Shown here: positions 43,968 to 51,952 of the stretch, in pieces | How positions within the stretch are numbered: position 1 is the first letter of the stretch | How the letters are laid out: the number at the start of each line of letters is the position of its first letter | Source: an uncultured Williamsia sp. | GTDB lineage: Bacteria > Actinomycetota > Actinomycetes > Mycobacteriales > Mycobacteriaceae | Assembly: GCF_947494875.1 (NCBI RefSeq) | Contig: NZ_CANLWM010000011.1 | Location: 1-64,000 of the forward strand | DNA length: 64,000 nucleotides | Direction: 5' to 3' | The notes under the pieces: model-generated | Told to the model about the DNA's origin: nothing | Database searches by the model: none | Seen by the model: only the letters and a program-made list of their open reading frames with translations | Translations under genes and position numbers: made by a program

Positions 43968-44209
43968 GCCGACCGCCGGCGGCGGGCAAGCCGGTCGCGT
44001 TGGCGGGTGTTCAGGCCTCCCCAGATCCCGAACCGTTCGTCGCGTTCGAGGGCGGCGTCGAGGCACTCACCCTGCACCGGGCACTGCCCACAGAGCCGTG
44101 CCGCGGCCTTGGAGTGCTCACCTCGGTCGGGGAACCACAGCTCGGGGTCGACCTCACCGCAGATGGCGTCGGCTTCCCAGTCGGCGGGTTCGTTGATCGG
44201 CATGAACAT
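43964..44209 (-). CDS. WhiB-family iron-sulfur regulator
   Basis: 81 aa with the four cluster cysteines C17, C40, C43 and C49 (CxxC as CGQC) and the GIWGGL turn (61-66) followed by the basic RQRDRLARRRRS tail, all diagnostic. WhiB proteins bind a 4Fe-4S cluster and steer sigma factor SigA at chosen promoters. Plasmid-borne copies are common in mycolate actinobacteria and phages. Confidence 0.93.
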   Translation of the reverse strand: MFMPINEPADWEADAICGEVDPELWFPDRGEHSKAAARLCGQCPVQGECLDAALERDERFGIWGGLNTRQRDRLARRRRSA

Positions 44210-44244
44210 GGCGGGTCCTTTCCCGGTTTGCGCCGGTGCGGTGG

Positions 44245-44832
44245 CTAGTGGAGTTCGTGACGGGCGAGGCGTCGCGCGCGAGCGGACTGGTAGGCGGCGG
44301 TGACGGCGTCGGCCGGCAGGTCGAGGGTGTGCGCGAATTTCGTCAGCCTCGTGCGGAGCTCACGGTTGGACGGCGTCTCGGGCTGTCCAGGTTCGGTGGG
44401 CGGGTAGAACCAGTCACCGGTGAGCACGAGCGCGGAGATCGTCACCGGGCCGGGGACGCCGTACAGCTTCGACGTCACCCGGTCGCGCAGGGTGGCGGGT
44501 ACCGCTGCCGCGAGCGTGCTGGGGCGGTCGATGTGACTGGGTAGCGGGAGTTCTTGTGTCCACACGTGGGTGAACAGGTCAGCAACGACGTTCGACTTGT
44601 AGAGCGCGTCACGGTGATCTCCGCGGGGTGTGGTGACGATGTCGTCGGCCTCGCGCAGCACCACTCGGGCCGCGGCCTCGGGGCTACCCAGGCCACCCCA
44701 GTCGTCGTCCGCGGGAAGCTCGCCGGCCGCGATCGCCGCCCGGCGGCGGTGACGGTCCAGCAGGTATTGCCCCACTCCTACCGCGACAGCGAACGCGACG
44801 CACGCGATCAAGATCCACGTCGAATCAGACAC
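44245..44832 (-). CDS. bitopic membrane protein, paralogue of the one at 55362
   Basis: 195 aa from GTG 44832 (AAGGG upstream). One membrane helix (about 5-22), linker, then a domain with FTHVWTQELPLPSHIDRPSTL, LTGDWFYPP and LPADAVTAAYQSARARR. The same order (FTNTWNDELIIP, LGDWQYPA, SPDTVEDVYQLARRR) is present in the protein at 55362-55928. Together they define an unrecognised family of plasmid membrane proteins. Confidence 0.7.
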   Translation of the reverse strand: MSDSTWILIACVAFAVAVGVGQYLLDRHRRRAAIAAGELPADDDWGGLGSPEAAARVVLREADDIVTTPRGDHRDALYKSNVVADLFTHVWTQELPLPSHIDRPSTLAAAVPATLRDRVTSKLYGVPGPVTISALVLTGDWFYPPTEPGQPETPSNRELRTRLTKFAHTLDLPADAVTAAYQSARARRLARHELH

Positions 44833-44834
44833 CT

Positions 44835-44999
44835 TCAGCCCTTCTCGTTGTCGTCGGTCTCGACGACCCGCGCGGTCGCGTTGGGCGGCAACGATCGCGC
44901 ACCGACCACGATCGCGCCTGCGCTGATCCCGATGATCATGACGGTGGTGGTGATCCACCAGACCCATTGCCAGAAGGTGTCGTTGATGGCGATCGTCAT
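44835..44999 (-). CDS. small membrane protein (54 aa)
   Basis: ATG 44999, stop TGA 44835; MTIAINDTFWQWVWWITTTV then MIIGISAGAIVVGARSLPPN. One helix (about 11-35) with a Trp-rich start. Its ATG overlaps the stop of the DnaB-N-like gene and its stop lies 3 bases before the next GTG, so it is part of the operon. Confidence 0.7.
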   Translation of the reverse strand: MTIAINDTFWQWVWWITTTVMIIGISAGAIVVGARSLPPNATARVVETDDNEKG

Positions 45000-45646
45000 T
45001 CGTCGTGTCCTTTCGTGAGGGTTTGCCGGCGGGCCATCCAGTCGGCTTCGGCGCGTTGCTGGAAGCGGGTGAGTTGGGCCCAGCAGTCGCCGAGTTCCTC
45101 GACGCTCGCCTCGAGGCGGTGTTGTTCCATGCGGCGCAGCAGTGCGGTGTAGCCGCGGCGGTACCAGGCGTCGAGTAGGGCAACGGCGAGCGGGGTGATC
45201 GCGTGCTCGTGGGTGACGGGCCGGTTGGTGGGTGCGGCCAGCGACACCATCAACGACCGGAGTTGCTGTGCCATCGGACCGCGGTAGGCGCCGGTGTCCA
45301 TGAGGCGGACGTTGACCAATGCTGGGGACGGGGCAGTGGTGGCGGCGACGTCGGCGATCGCGGTTGCGATGAGCGCGTGCACGGGTCGCCAGAAATGCTT
45401 CGCCTCGATCGCGGACAGGATCCGGCCGGCGGTCTCAGAGCTGGTCCACATCAACGCGGTCAGCAGGGTTTCCTCGACGTCGGTGGCCACGGAGATCTCG
45501 GTGTCGAGGTCATCTCCCAGGGCGCCGGCCTCGGTGGGGTCGGTGACGCGGGTGTCGTCGAGCCCGGTGGGTTCTTCGAGCAGGGCGGCGGTCATGTCGT
45601 CGTCACCTCCTTCGAGCTCTGGCTGGTTGGTGTCGTTGTCGGGCAT
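44996..45646 (-). CDS. DnaB N-terminal-domain-like protein without helicase domain
   Basis: 216 aa. After an acidic leader of about 55 residues, EETLLTALMWTSSETAGRILSAIEAKHFWRPVHALIATAIADV is the typical first helices of the DnaB N-terminal domain. The P-loop ATPase domain of DnaB (another 300 residues) is absent. Such stand-alone domains could interact with primase or host DnaB. Start at ATG 45646 (CGGGAGGGCCG upstream). Confidence 0.7.
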   Translation of the reverse strand: MPDNDTNQPELEGGDDDMTAALLEEPTGLDDTRVTDPTEAGALGDDLDTEISVATDVEETLLTALMWTSSETAGRILSAIEAKHFWRPVHALIATAIADVAATTAPSPALVNVRLMDTGAYRGPMAQQLRSLMVSLAAPTNRPVTHEHAITPLAVALLDAWYRRGYTALLRRMEQHRLEASVEELGDCWAQLTRFQQRAEADWMARRQTLTKGHDE

Positions 45647-45665
45647 CGGCCCTCCCGGGTGCTGG

Positions 45666-45899
45666 TCATGCGGCGGCGCTCGTGAGTGCCTTGATGCGGT
45701 CGGGCCGGAAGCCGGACCAGTGGTCGGCGCCGGCCACCACGACCGGGGCGGACAGGTAGCCCAGGGCCATCACGTACTCCCGTGCGTCGGTGTTCTCGCT
45801 GACATCGACGGTGTCGTAGGCGATTCCCTGCTTGTCGAGTGCCTTCTTCGTCGCGTTGCACTGCACGCAGGCCGGCTTGGTGTAAACGGTGACAGTCAT
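45666..45899 (-). CDS. nrdH: NrdH-type glutaredoxin
   Basis: 77 aa from ATG 45899 (AAAGGACCC upstream). YTKPACVQCNATKKALD (CxxC, C11/C14), YLSAPVVV with the cis-Pro, and DHWSGFRPDRIKAL at the end are the NrdH signature. NrdH reduces class Ib ribonucleotide reductase, raising dNTP supply; no nrdE/F is in the window. Possibly aids DNA synthesis during establishment. Confidence 0.92.
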   Translation of the reverse strand: MTVTVYTKPACVQCNATKKALDKQGIAYDTVDVSENTDAREYVMALGYLSAPVVVAGADHWSGFRPDRIKALTSAAA

Positions 45900-46257
45900 G
45901 GTGTCGGGTCCTTTGTTCGTTGGGTTCGACTGCATTTCCTCTTGCCTTCTATTGTCGCATGTAAAGCGTTGCGCCGCAATACTTCTAGCCTATTTACCGC
46001 ATTGTTACGGACAGCTCTCGGAGCATTGTTGGCAGGCATTCTTTGCCTCATTTCCTGATATTCGGCGATGCACGTGCGGGCGCGGGGAGGGGTCCAGTTG
46101 CGCGGGTGCGAGAAATGGCCGCGAAATGAGGGAGCGGATGCGACCGCGTGGGCATTTGTCGTGCCGCGTCTGCTTGACGCCGGACCGTGGCCGTGGGTGA
46201 TGATCGGCCGATCAGGGATGAGACCGATTGTCGGTGGGGGTCGCTAGCCTGTCTCGC
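45900..46257. other. AT-richer intergenic region between divergent genes
   Basis: No gene seen. The left part (45930-46060) is unusually AT-rich for the window and probably holds the promoter of the minus-strand nrdH operon. Confidence 0.4.
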
Positions 46258-46491
46258 ATGCTGATTGACAGTGAAGGCCGGCTGAAGCACCCGGACATCG
46301 TCGGGACGGTGGGGGGCTTATTGGTGGTCGCCCTGTTGTGTGTCGCGACGGGGGTGGTCGGTGTCGGTGAGCCGTGGCGTGTGGTCGCGATCGTTGCGCT
46401 CGTTGTCCTCGCGCTCGCCGGGGCGATTTTCATGGCCTACATCGGACGGGATATGTGGAAGATGTGGCGACACCCCCCCGGCAATGACTGA
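46258..46491 (+). CDS. small two-helix membrane protein
   Basis: 77 aa from ATG 46258 (TTG 46228 is an alternative). Two hydrophobic helices (about 17-34 and 41-62) and a polar end KMWRHPPGND. It is followed 13 bases later by another small membrane protein gene. Confidence 0.6.
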   Translation: MLIDSEGRLKHPDIVGTVGGLLVVALLCVATGVVGVGEPWRVVAIVALVVLALAGAIFMAYIGRDMWKMWRHPPGND

Positions 46492-46504
46492 AAGGATCGT
46501 GGGA

Positions 46505-46693
46505 ATGAATCGACGTGATGCATTGCGGGCGCTGCCGGTCGGCATTGTGCTCGCGTTCTTGCTGGCTCTGGCGTTCGGCGACGGGTTCGGCGGTGCCGCG
46601 CAGCTCTACGCGCGGATCGCGCTCGCAGTGATCGTGGCCGCGGTTCTCGCCTGGCTCGGTTACGTCTACTGGGCACTGCACCGCGGCAGGTAG
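46505..46693 (+). CDS. small two-helix membrane protein
   Basis: 62 aa, ATG 46505 with AAAGGA upstream. Helices at about 9-26 and 38-58. Probably co-expressed with the preceding gene and ended by the hairpin at 46731. Confidence 0.6.
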   Translation: MNRRDALRALPVGIVLAFLLALAFGDGFGGAAQLYARIALAVIVAAVLAWLGYVYWALHRGR

Positions 46694-46730
46694 ATCCTCG
46701 ATCTGCGCGTGAGTTTCACATGCCGGTAGC

Positions 46731-46758
46731 GGCCCCACCCGAGTCTCGGGGTGGGGCC
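46731..46758. terminator. bidirectional terminator
   Basis: GGCCCCACCC (46731-46740) and GGGTGGGGCC (46749-46758) pair exactly across 8 bases, between convergent genes ending at 46693 and 46767. Confidence 0.7.
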
Positions 46759-46766
46759 GCTGGCGT

Positions 46767-46937
46767 TCACCGGCTGTGAGGGTTGAGGGGATCGAAGTCG
46801 TTCGGTCCGGCCCAGACGTCCGTCGTGACGTAGGCGTCCGGTGCCTGGACTCCGACCTCGACGGTGAAGGTGCCGTCGTAGGGGACCTTGTAGCGGTAGA
46901 TCGAGTAGGTGCCGGAGTGGAATCGGTTGCTAGGCAT
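46767..46937 (-). CDS. small hypothetical protein (56 aa)
   Basis: ATG 46937 with AAGGAGCACC upstream, stop TGA at 46767. Aromatic-rich: MPSNRFHSGTYSIYRYKVPY then DGTFTVEVGVQAPD. Looks like a small beta-sheet domain. It begins 41 bases from foldback element 1, like the other element-linked genes. Confidence 0.7.
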   Translation of the reverse strand: MPSNRFHSGTYSIYRYKVPYDGTFTVEVGVQAPDAYVTTDVWAGPNDFDPLNPHSR

Positions 46938-46978
46938 GAGGTGCTCCTTGTTCGGTGGGCGTTGACGCCGCCGAGTGG

Positions 46979-47150
46979 GGCTGGCCGGGGTGGCCGGTCA
47001 ACCCCGTAGAGCGCAGGGACCGGAACCGACTTCGGCTGCGAGCGTAGCGAGTGCGGGTGGCCGTGGTCGGTGGAGCGCGTGGGCGCAGCGCAGCGGAGAA
47101 CACGCGAGTGTCCCGGAGTGTGGGTTGACCGGTCGGGGCCCCGGCCAGCC
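46979..47150. repeat. foldback element 1 (diverged copy)
   Basis: Outer arms GGCTGGCCGGGG (46979-46990) and CCCCGGCCAGCC (47139-47150), then CCGGTCAACCC (46994-47004) and GGGTTGACCGG (47122-47132), are exact complements; an inner stem ACCGACTTCGGC/GCCGTGGTCGGT follows. The central GCGAGCGTAGCGAGTGCGGG matches the centre of element 4 (GCGAGCGCAGCGAGTGGGGG), although the arms differ. Located just upstream of the minus-strand gene starting at 46937. Confidence 0.75.
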
Positions 47151-47196
47151 ACGATGAGAAGGCGCGCGCCCCCGTGGTGACCACAGGAGCGACAGC

Positions 47197-47233
47197 TGCC
47201 GGCGGGGGAGGCTCGATGCCTTCCCCGCCGGCA
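47197..47233 (-). terminator. terminator of the ArdC-like operon
   Basis: TGCCGGCGGGG (47197-47207) and CCCCGCCGGCA (47223-47233), exact 11-bp stem, 8 bases beyond the stop at 47241. Confidence 0.7.
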
Positions 47234-47240
47234 CCCCGCT

Positions 47241-47456
47241 CTAGGTGAGCCGGGCGACGGCGCGGGTTATCCGCTGGGCCAGGGCGGCGAGCTCGTCGGG
47301 GGTTCCTTCCAGGACGACGCCGTCGCCGTTCTCAGTGGAGATCATCAGGGCGTGCCCGGCGTCGATGCGTTCGTCGTAGTCCTCCCACATCTGACGGCGG
47401 GCCACGGCCGCGACGCCGGCGGTGGTGGCGGAGCCCCATTCGTTGTGCGTTCTCAT
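47241..47456 (-). CDS. small hypothetical protein
   Basis: 71 aa from ATG 47456, overlapping the preceding stop (ATGA). RRQMWEDYDERIDAGHALMIST and VLEGTPDELAALAQRITRAVA suggest a strand followed by a helix. Last gene of the ArdC-like operon. The long frame above it on the same strand is a shadow. Confidence 0.65.
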   Translation of the reverse strand: MRTHNEWGSATTAGVAAVARRQMWEDYDERIDAGHALMISTENGDGVVLEGTPDELAALAQRITRAVARLT

Positions 47457-47947
47457 CGGTCGTTCCTTCCGGGGGTGAGGTCGGACATCCGTAGCGCGGA
47501 CTCGACGATGCGGCCGACGGTGGTCTGGCTGCCGGTGGTGACGAGGTGGTCGTCGAGGTGCACGTTGTGGTCGGGGTCGGCGGGGGTGTGCAGGCGGCCG
47601 TAGTGGATGTCGGTTGCGGTGATCTCGACGGGGTCGAGGTCGGCGAGCTGCGGGTGGCCGGGGTTGCGGTGCTGTAGGCGGCGGATCATGGCGGTGACGG
47701 CGGCGTCGCTGTAGCGGCGGTCGGGTAGGACGTTGGCGCACAGGTAGTTCCGGCGCGCGCCGTTGTCGGGGGAGTGGGTGTAGGGGCGTAGCCGGTCGTA
47801 CACCTGGGGGACGGTGGGTCCGTCGATCCAGGCGACGGCGGCGTAGGTGCTCGCGCCGCGGCCGGCGCGGATGGAGAACCGGACGTCGGGCCAGGTGGCG
47901 CGGACAGTTCCGCGCATGAGGCGGGTGGAGTCGGTGACGGTGATCAA
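47453..47947 (-). CDS. LPD29-like domain protein
   Basis: 164 aa from TTG 47947 (AAAGGGGGCC upstream). The opening RGTVRATWPDVRFSIRAGRG...TYAAVAWIDGPT resembles the 'large polyvalent protein-associated domain 29' found in plasmid and phage polyvalent proteins. A central part contains NYLCANVLPDRRYSDAAV. Function unknown. Coupled to the genes on both sides. Confidence 0.65.
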   Translation of the reverse strand: MITVTDSTRLMRGTVRATWPDVRFSIRAGRGASTYAAVAWIDGPTVPQVYDRLRPYTHSPDNGARRNYLCANVLPDRRYSDAAVTAMIRRLQHRNPGHPQLADLDPVEITATDIHYGRLHTPADPDHNVHLDDHLVTTGSQTTVGRIVESALRMSDLTPGRNDR

Positions 47948-47983
47948 GGGTGGGCCCCCTTTCTGGGGTGTGGTGGTGGGTGG

Positions 47984-48928
47984 TCAGGCGGCGTCGGCGG
48001 CCGCGGTGCTGTCGTCCTCGTCCTGGGGGTGCAGGGCGTCGGCGATGGTGTGCACGCAGGTCAGGACGCGGGTTGCGGTGGCGGTGACGATTTCGGGGTC
48101 GCCGTCGGCCCATCCGGTGATGTAGCCGACGCTGTAGGCGCTGGTGTCCAGGCCGCAGAGGGCGGCGACGACGTAGGCGACGGATTCGGCTTCGACCTCG
48201 CGGATGCCTCGGTGCTGCTCGACGTCGGGGGCGTCGATGCGCTGGCCGTCGGGGTCGGCGTGCAGCAGGGCGTGGGCGGTCTCGTGGATCATCGTCTTGG
48301 CCGCCTGGGCGGGCGCGAGGTCGGCGTCGACGACGATGCGCTTGGTGCCGTCGACGCGGGTGTAGCCGTTCGTCGTGCCGGGGATCTGCTCGCGGGTGAT
48401 GGTCCATCCCTGGGCGGTGATGTAGGCGGCGACCCGGTCGTAGATGCAGGTCTCGTCCTCGCCCTCGACGTGGGCGACGATGTCGCCGGGCTCAGTGATG
48501 GTGCGGTCCTCGGTTCCGTCGATGGGGTCGGTCTGGGCGATGTCGAACACGCTCAGGACTGGGAACCGGGGGATACGGGTCTCCGATTCCTCGCCGGTGG
48601 CGGGGTCGGTCTCGGTGACCTTCTTCGAGGAGAACCCGAAGATGCGGATCGCCCCCTCGCCCTTGCGGACCTGCCGCCCGAGTTCCTGCCACTTCCGGAA
48701 CCCGGCGACCTGGGTCGCGTCGGGGCGCTGGGCGGCGATCAGCAGGATGTTGCGCAGGCTGTAGCTGTGGAAGTTTGCGAGGTAGTCGAGCCATTCACGC
48801 CACCCGGTCGACTCGGCCATCGCCTCGACCTGCTCGGCGATCTGGGCCTGCATCGCCTCGGCCCGCTCACGGCGCGCGGCGGCTGCCTGCTCGGCGGTCT
48901 TGCCTGTGCGTGCTCGACGTGTACCCAT
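47984..48928 (-). CDS. ArdC-like antirestriction protein with metallopeptidase domain
   Basis: 314 aa from ATG 48928 (GGGAGG 11 bases upstream). N-terminal ArdC-type single-stranded-DNA-binding domain (about 28-95; FHSYSLRNILLIAAQ, VAGFRKWQELGRQVRKGEGAIRI), then a zincin domain with HETAHALLH (215-223) and EVEAESVAYVV. Conjugative plasmids use ArdC to shield entering single-stranded DNA from restriction. It starts 31 bases from foldback element 2, the first gene behind it. Confidence 0.85.
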   Translation of the reverse strand: MGTRRARTGKTAEQAAAARRERAEAMQAQIAEQVEAMAESTGWREWLDYLANFHSYSLRNILLIAAQRPDATQVAGFRKWQELGRQVRKGEGAIRIFGFSSKKVTETDPATGEESETRIPRFPVLSVFDIAQTDPIDGTEDRTITEPGDIVAHVEGEDETCIYDRVAAYITAQGWTITREQIPGTTNGYTRVDGTKRIVVDADLAPAQAAKTMIHETAHALLHADPDGQRIDAPDVEQHRGIREVEAESVAYVVAALCGLDTSAYSVGYITGWADGDPEIVTATATRVLTCVHTIADALHPQDEDDSTAAADAA

Positions 48929-48959
48929 AACCGGTGCGACCTCCCATGTCCGCCAATTC

Positions 48960-49154
48960 TTTTGCCCTTCTGGCAAGGGAGATAAAGACCGGCAGAGGAG
49001 GACAGAGCGCAAGAACTGAGCGGGACAGTTTTCCCGCGAGGCGCAGCCGAGTGTGGGTGGGAAAAGTGGTCCGACCCCGCAGGGGCCCGACCGAGGGTCA
49101 GGCTCTTGTGCGGCGGACGACGCCGGTCATGATCGGACGGCCAGAAGGGCAATA
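48960..49154. repeat. foldback element 2
   Basis: TTGCCCTTCTGGC (48962-48974) pairs exactly with GCCAGAAGGGCAA (49140-49152); GACCGGC (48987-48993) with GCCGGTC (49122-49128); an inner AGTTTTCCC/GGGAAAAGT stem follows. The right flank CGGACGACGCCGGTC is shared with elements 3, 4 and 5. Further small hairpins and a shared TGTGCGGGAGCGGCG block continue to about 49380. It precedes the ArdC-like gene. Confidence 0.85.
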
Positions 49155-49410
49155 CCGACCCCTCAGGGGATCAGCTTGTGCGGCCGGAGGCCGCTCCACG
49201 CGTGCGCAGCACGCCCGCACTCCCCAACCACCAGCGACACCGCCGGCCTCACGGATCAGGGGAGTGGCTCCACCGCATCACAAGACCAGGCCAACTGTGC
49301 GGGAGCGGCGTTTGCCCGGTAGCCCACCGGAGCCGCGGCAGCTCTGCGTGTTGTGGTCCGCTTTCCCACGTCACTGGCGGCCACAACCGTCGTCGTTAGA
49401 GAATCATCCG

Positions 49411-49944
49411 ATGACCGACCCGACGTCTCCACCTTCCCACAAGATTGACCGCGGTATGCAATTTCGTGTCGCGCTGATTGGAGTTATAGCCGCTCTTGCC
49501 GGCGCCGCGGTGGGCGGATTTTCGTCTTACAAAGTTGCCGATGTAAACGCGGAGAATAATCGGGTGCTCGATCGACTGGATGCTCGCCAGACGGCGTATG
49601 TCGACATGATTACTGCAGCAAACCGCTGCCAGCAGTCGATAATTTCCCTGTCGCACACCAAAAACTACCCGGGCCTAACCACATCCAGTGTGGACGTGCT
49701 GGATTCTGCGATCACAGATGTCGGACAGCGACTTGCCGCAATTCAACTAATAGGAAGCCGCTCCGCGTTTCTGGCCGCGATAGAGCTGTCGAACGCAATA
49801 AATAAGAACGCTGGAATGGCTCGGCAAATTGCGCAAGGCTCCGCCCCTGCCCTTCCCGAATCGGAGACCGGCATTGATGACGACCTGGCCAAGGCGGACA
49901 ACAAGTTTGCAGCGGAAGCGAAGGCTGACTTGGATTCAGAGTGA
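49411..49944 (+). CDS. bitopic membrane protein, AT-richer gene
   Basis: 177 aa from ATG 49411. One helix at about 19-38 (RVALIGVIAALAGAAVGGFS), then a coiled-coil-like extracytoplasmic helix bundle (NNRVLDRLDARQTAYVDMI; AANRCQQSIISL). GC at third positions is clearly lower than in neighbouring genes, suggesting separate acquisition. Not recognised. Confidence 0.7.
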   Translation: MTDPTSPPSHKIDRGMQFRVALIGVIAALAGAAVGGFSSYKVADVNAENNRVLDRLDARQTAYVDMITAANRCQQSIISLSHTKNYPGLTTSSVDVLDSAITDVGQRLAAIQLIGSRSAFLAAIELSNAINKNAGMARQIAQGSAPALPESETGIDDDLAKADNKFAAEAKADLDSE

Positions 49945-49945
49945 T

Positions 49946-50242
49946 CTAGGCCTGCCCGGCGGCGCCAACGTTGCGCTGGAGTAGTTGGATCTCGTCCGTC
50001 AGCCGGTCGACGCCGGCCGTGGAGCCGTCGGCGATGACGCCGCCCGCTAGGGCGGTGTGGTCGTCGATGGTGATCGACAGGAACAGTGCGCCGCTGGTGT
50101 TGGCGGCGAAGTAGGTGAGGGTGGCGATGGCGGCATCGCCGGCGGCGAGGCGGGCTTCGGTGAGGCTGGGGACGGCGTTGGCGTCGATGATCGGGTGGGT
50201 GTCGGGGTCGTCGGTGAAGACGGTCACGGTCCAGCAGATCAT
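49946..50242 (-). CDS. small hypothetical protein
   Basis: 98 aa from ATG 50242 (GAGGAGCCC upstream). MICWTVTVFTDDPDTHPIID and TYFAANTSGALFLSITIDDH suggest a small alpha/beta fold. Ends 1 base from the convergent membrane-protein gene. The frame upstream is a shadow. Confidence 0.6.
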   Translation of the reverse strand: MICWTVTVFTDDPDTHPIIDANAVPSLTEARLAAGDAAIATLTYFAANTSGALFLSITIDDHTALAGGVIADGSTAGVDRLTDEIQLLQRNVGAAGQA

Positions 50243-50375
50243 GGTGGGCTCCTCGAGGTGGTGGTCCTGGTGTCCAGGATGGCGGATGGGGTGGGGGCCT
50301 GTCGTTCTTCGCTGTGGGCGGACGCGGGTCGCGGGTTTCGACCACGTGGCCGCCGGCGGTTCTAGCGTGGTGGGC

Positions 50376-50531
50376 ATGTGGTCTCGGATTGAGCGTGAGT
50401 TGCGGGCAGTGCTGCCGGTGTCGGCGGACGATGTGGAGCGGGTCGTGAATGGTCCGACCGCCGTCGGTCCGCGCAGCGGGCCGGCGGCCGATATGGGGTG
50501 GCCGCCGGAAGGCGTCGATTCGGGGTGGTGA
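50376..50531 (+). CDS. possible small protein (51 aa)
   Basis: ATG 50376 in a short clean frame: MWSRIERELRAVLPVSADDV then ERVVNGPTAVG. No strong ribosome site, but the hairpin just after its stop and natural sequence support it. Confidence 0.45.
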   Translation: MWSRIERELRAVLPVSADDVERVVNGPTAVGPRSGPAADMGWPPEGVDSGW

Positions 50532-50553
50532 CCCGCACCGCGAGGGGTGCGGG
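50532..50553. terminator. bidirectional terminator
   Basis: CCCGCACC (50532-50539) and GGTGCGGG (50546-50553) around GCGAGG, between convergent genes. Confidence 0.6.
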
Positions 50554-50567
50554 CCTGCCCGGTGGGG

Positions 50568-51530
50568 CTAGCTCGGTGGGGTCCAGCCGTGCAGGGCGTT
50601 GCGGATGTAGTCGGTGTCGACCTTGGCGAGCGTCCCGAGGAACAGCGTCATCGGGCTCATCCCGTTCTGGATCGCGACGTCGAGTAGCTCGGCGAGCGGG
50701 GTGGTGAGCTTCTCTCGCTGCATCGCTTCGAGGGTCTGCCCGGCCAGTGAGTCGCCGTCGTAGGCGTAGCAGGCGGCGGCCAGGGTGAGCAGCTGGGCGC
50801 GGTGGTCCCCGCGTAGGTGCCCGGCGAGGATGCGGAACGTGTCGGCCGCGCGGCCGAAGTCCTTGCGCACGATCCACATCAGCGCGTCGCGGGCGCGGGA
50901 CTCCTTGCTGGTGAGGACACCGATGCGGGCGGCGAGCAGCGGCGTCGGGGCGGTGGCGCCGGTGATGACGTCGAGCAGGTCGGCGGCGACCGCCCCGGCG
51001 AACCGGTTGCCCTCGGTGAGGTAGTGCTCCTGGGTGAAGTCGGTGGCCACCGGGGTGGTCATCGCGAACATGTCCTCGCGGGCCTCGCGGGACTCGGCGA
51101 TTGGTGCGGCCCCGTGGACCGCCTGGGCGACGGCGACGGCGGTGTTGCGCACGTCGGTGACTGTGCCGACCTGCCCGGTGATGCTGTCGTGGAAGCTGGT
51201 CCCGGTGTCGAACGAGGTGAGGTGGATCAGCGCGGCCACCTCGACGGCGCGGGCGAGGTCCTCGGTGACAGCCCGGGTGACGGCGGGGTTGTTCTCGGCG
51301 GCGACGACCACAATCGCGACCCTGGTGATGCCGTGCTTGCCGACCAGGGCGATGAGTTCGTCGGTGATGAACCGTCGCCCGACGCGGAGATCTACTCGCG
51401 CGGTGCAGAACATCCGGTCATCGTCGAACAGCACGGCCACGACGGACTCTCGCGGGATGAATCCCACGAGCGCCGGGATCGCCGACACGAGGTCGGTGAG
51501 GGTGCGGAAAGTGATGCGCGGGATGCTCAC
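50568..51530 (-). CDS. DUF4192 family protein
   Basis: 320 aa from GTG 51530 (GGAGGCACCC upstream). FRTLTDLVSAIPALVGFIPRES and VVAVLFDDD are the DUF4192 opening; the rest (DALMWIVRKDFGRAADTFRIL, LLTLAAACYAYDGDSLA) fits the family's helical end. DUF4192 is widespread in actinobacteria and their plasmids, without a known function. First gene behind foldback element 3 (45 bases). Confidence 0.85.
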   Translation of the reverse strand: MSIPRITFRTLTDLVSAIPALVGFIPRESVVAVLFDDDRMFCTARVDLRVGRRFITDELIALVGKHGITRVAIVVVAAENNPAVTRAVTEDLARAVEVAALIHLTSFDTGTSFHDSITGQVGTVTDVRNTAVAVAQAVHGAAPIAESREAREDMFAMTTPVATDFTQEHYLTEGNRFAGAVAADLLDVITGATAPTPLLAARIGVLTSKESRARDALMWIVRKDFGRAADTFRILAGHLRGDHRAQLLTLAAACYAYDGDSLAGQTLEAMQREKLTTPLAELLDVAIQNGMSPMTLFLGTLAKVDTDYIRNALHGWTPPS

Positions 51531-51575
51531 GGGTGCCTCCAAACAGTCAGGGTGCCGACCGGAGCGGTCCGGCAA

Positions 51576-51757
51576 TTTTTTGCCCTGCTGGCAGGGAGAT
51601 TCGAGACCGGCATAGGAGGACAGAGCGCCACCCCGCGAGCGGAAAGTTCTCAGGCGCAGCCGGGTTGAGAAGTTTCCGACCCGCCAGGGCACGTCAGTGT
51701 CGCGGGGTTGCGTGGCGGACGACGCCGGTCACAATCGGATGGCCAGCCAGGGCAAAA
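51576..51757. repeat. foldback element 3
   Basis: TTTTGCCCTGCTGGC on the left (51576-51592 region) pairs with GCCAGCCAGGGCAAAA (51742-51757) with one bulge; GACCGGC/GCCGGTC is conserved; CCCCGCGA and TCGCGGGG pair in the middle; GGAAAGTTCTCA and TGAGAAGTTTCC form the inner stem. The pairs differ in sequence from those in elements 2 and 4 at the same places. A CGGCCCGCTAGGGCCG hairpin and a GTGCGGCCCGCAGGGCCGC hairpin follow to about 51820, as after element 4. Confidence 0.85.
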
Positions 51758-51952
51758 CAGCTCACGTCCCGGCCCGCTAGGGCCGGGGCCTACAGTGCGG
51801 CCCGCAGGGCCGCTCCGATTCCGGGGGTGCCTGGCACCCCCGCCACGGCACCGCCGGCCGCCGACGCGGGCAGCCCACCGACACGATCGGGCGGTGGGGT
51901 GGCCCCGGTCGATCCTGGGGCCACCCCGGTCGCGGCCGCCAGGCCGCACCGC

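Noticed and set aside
47241-48407. 388-aa minus-strand open frame
   Set aside because: Nearly all Arg/His/Pro; it is an alternate frame of the ArdC-like and LPD29-like genes. Only its last 71 codons are a real gene.
48900-49012. Peptide-like conservation (SLSPLPEGQK) in the minus frame through elements 2 and 4
   Set aside because: Follows simply from nucleotide conservation of the element; the frame is not kept through element 3 and lacks a separate start.
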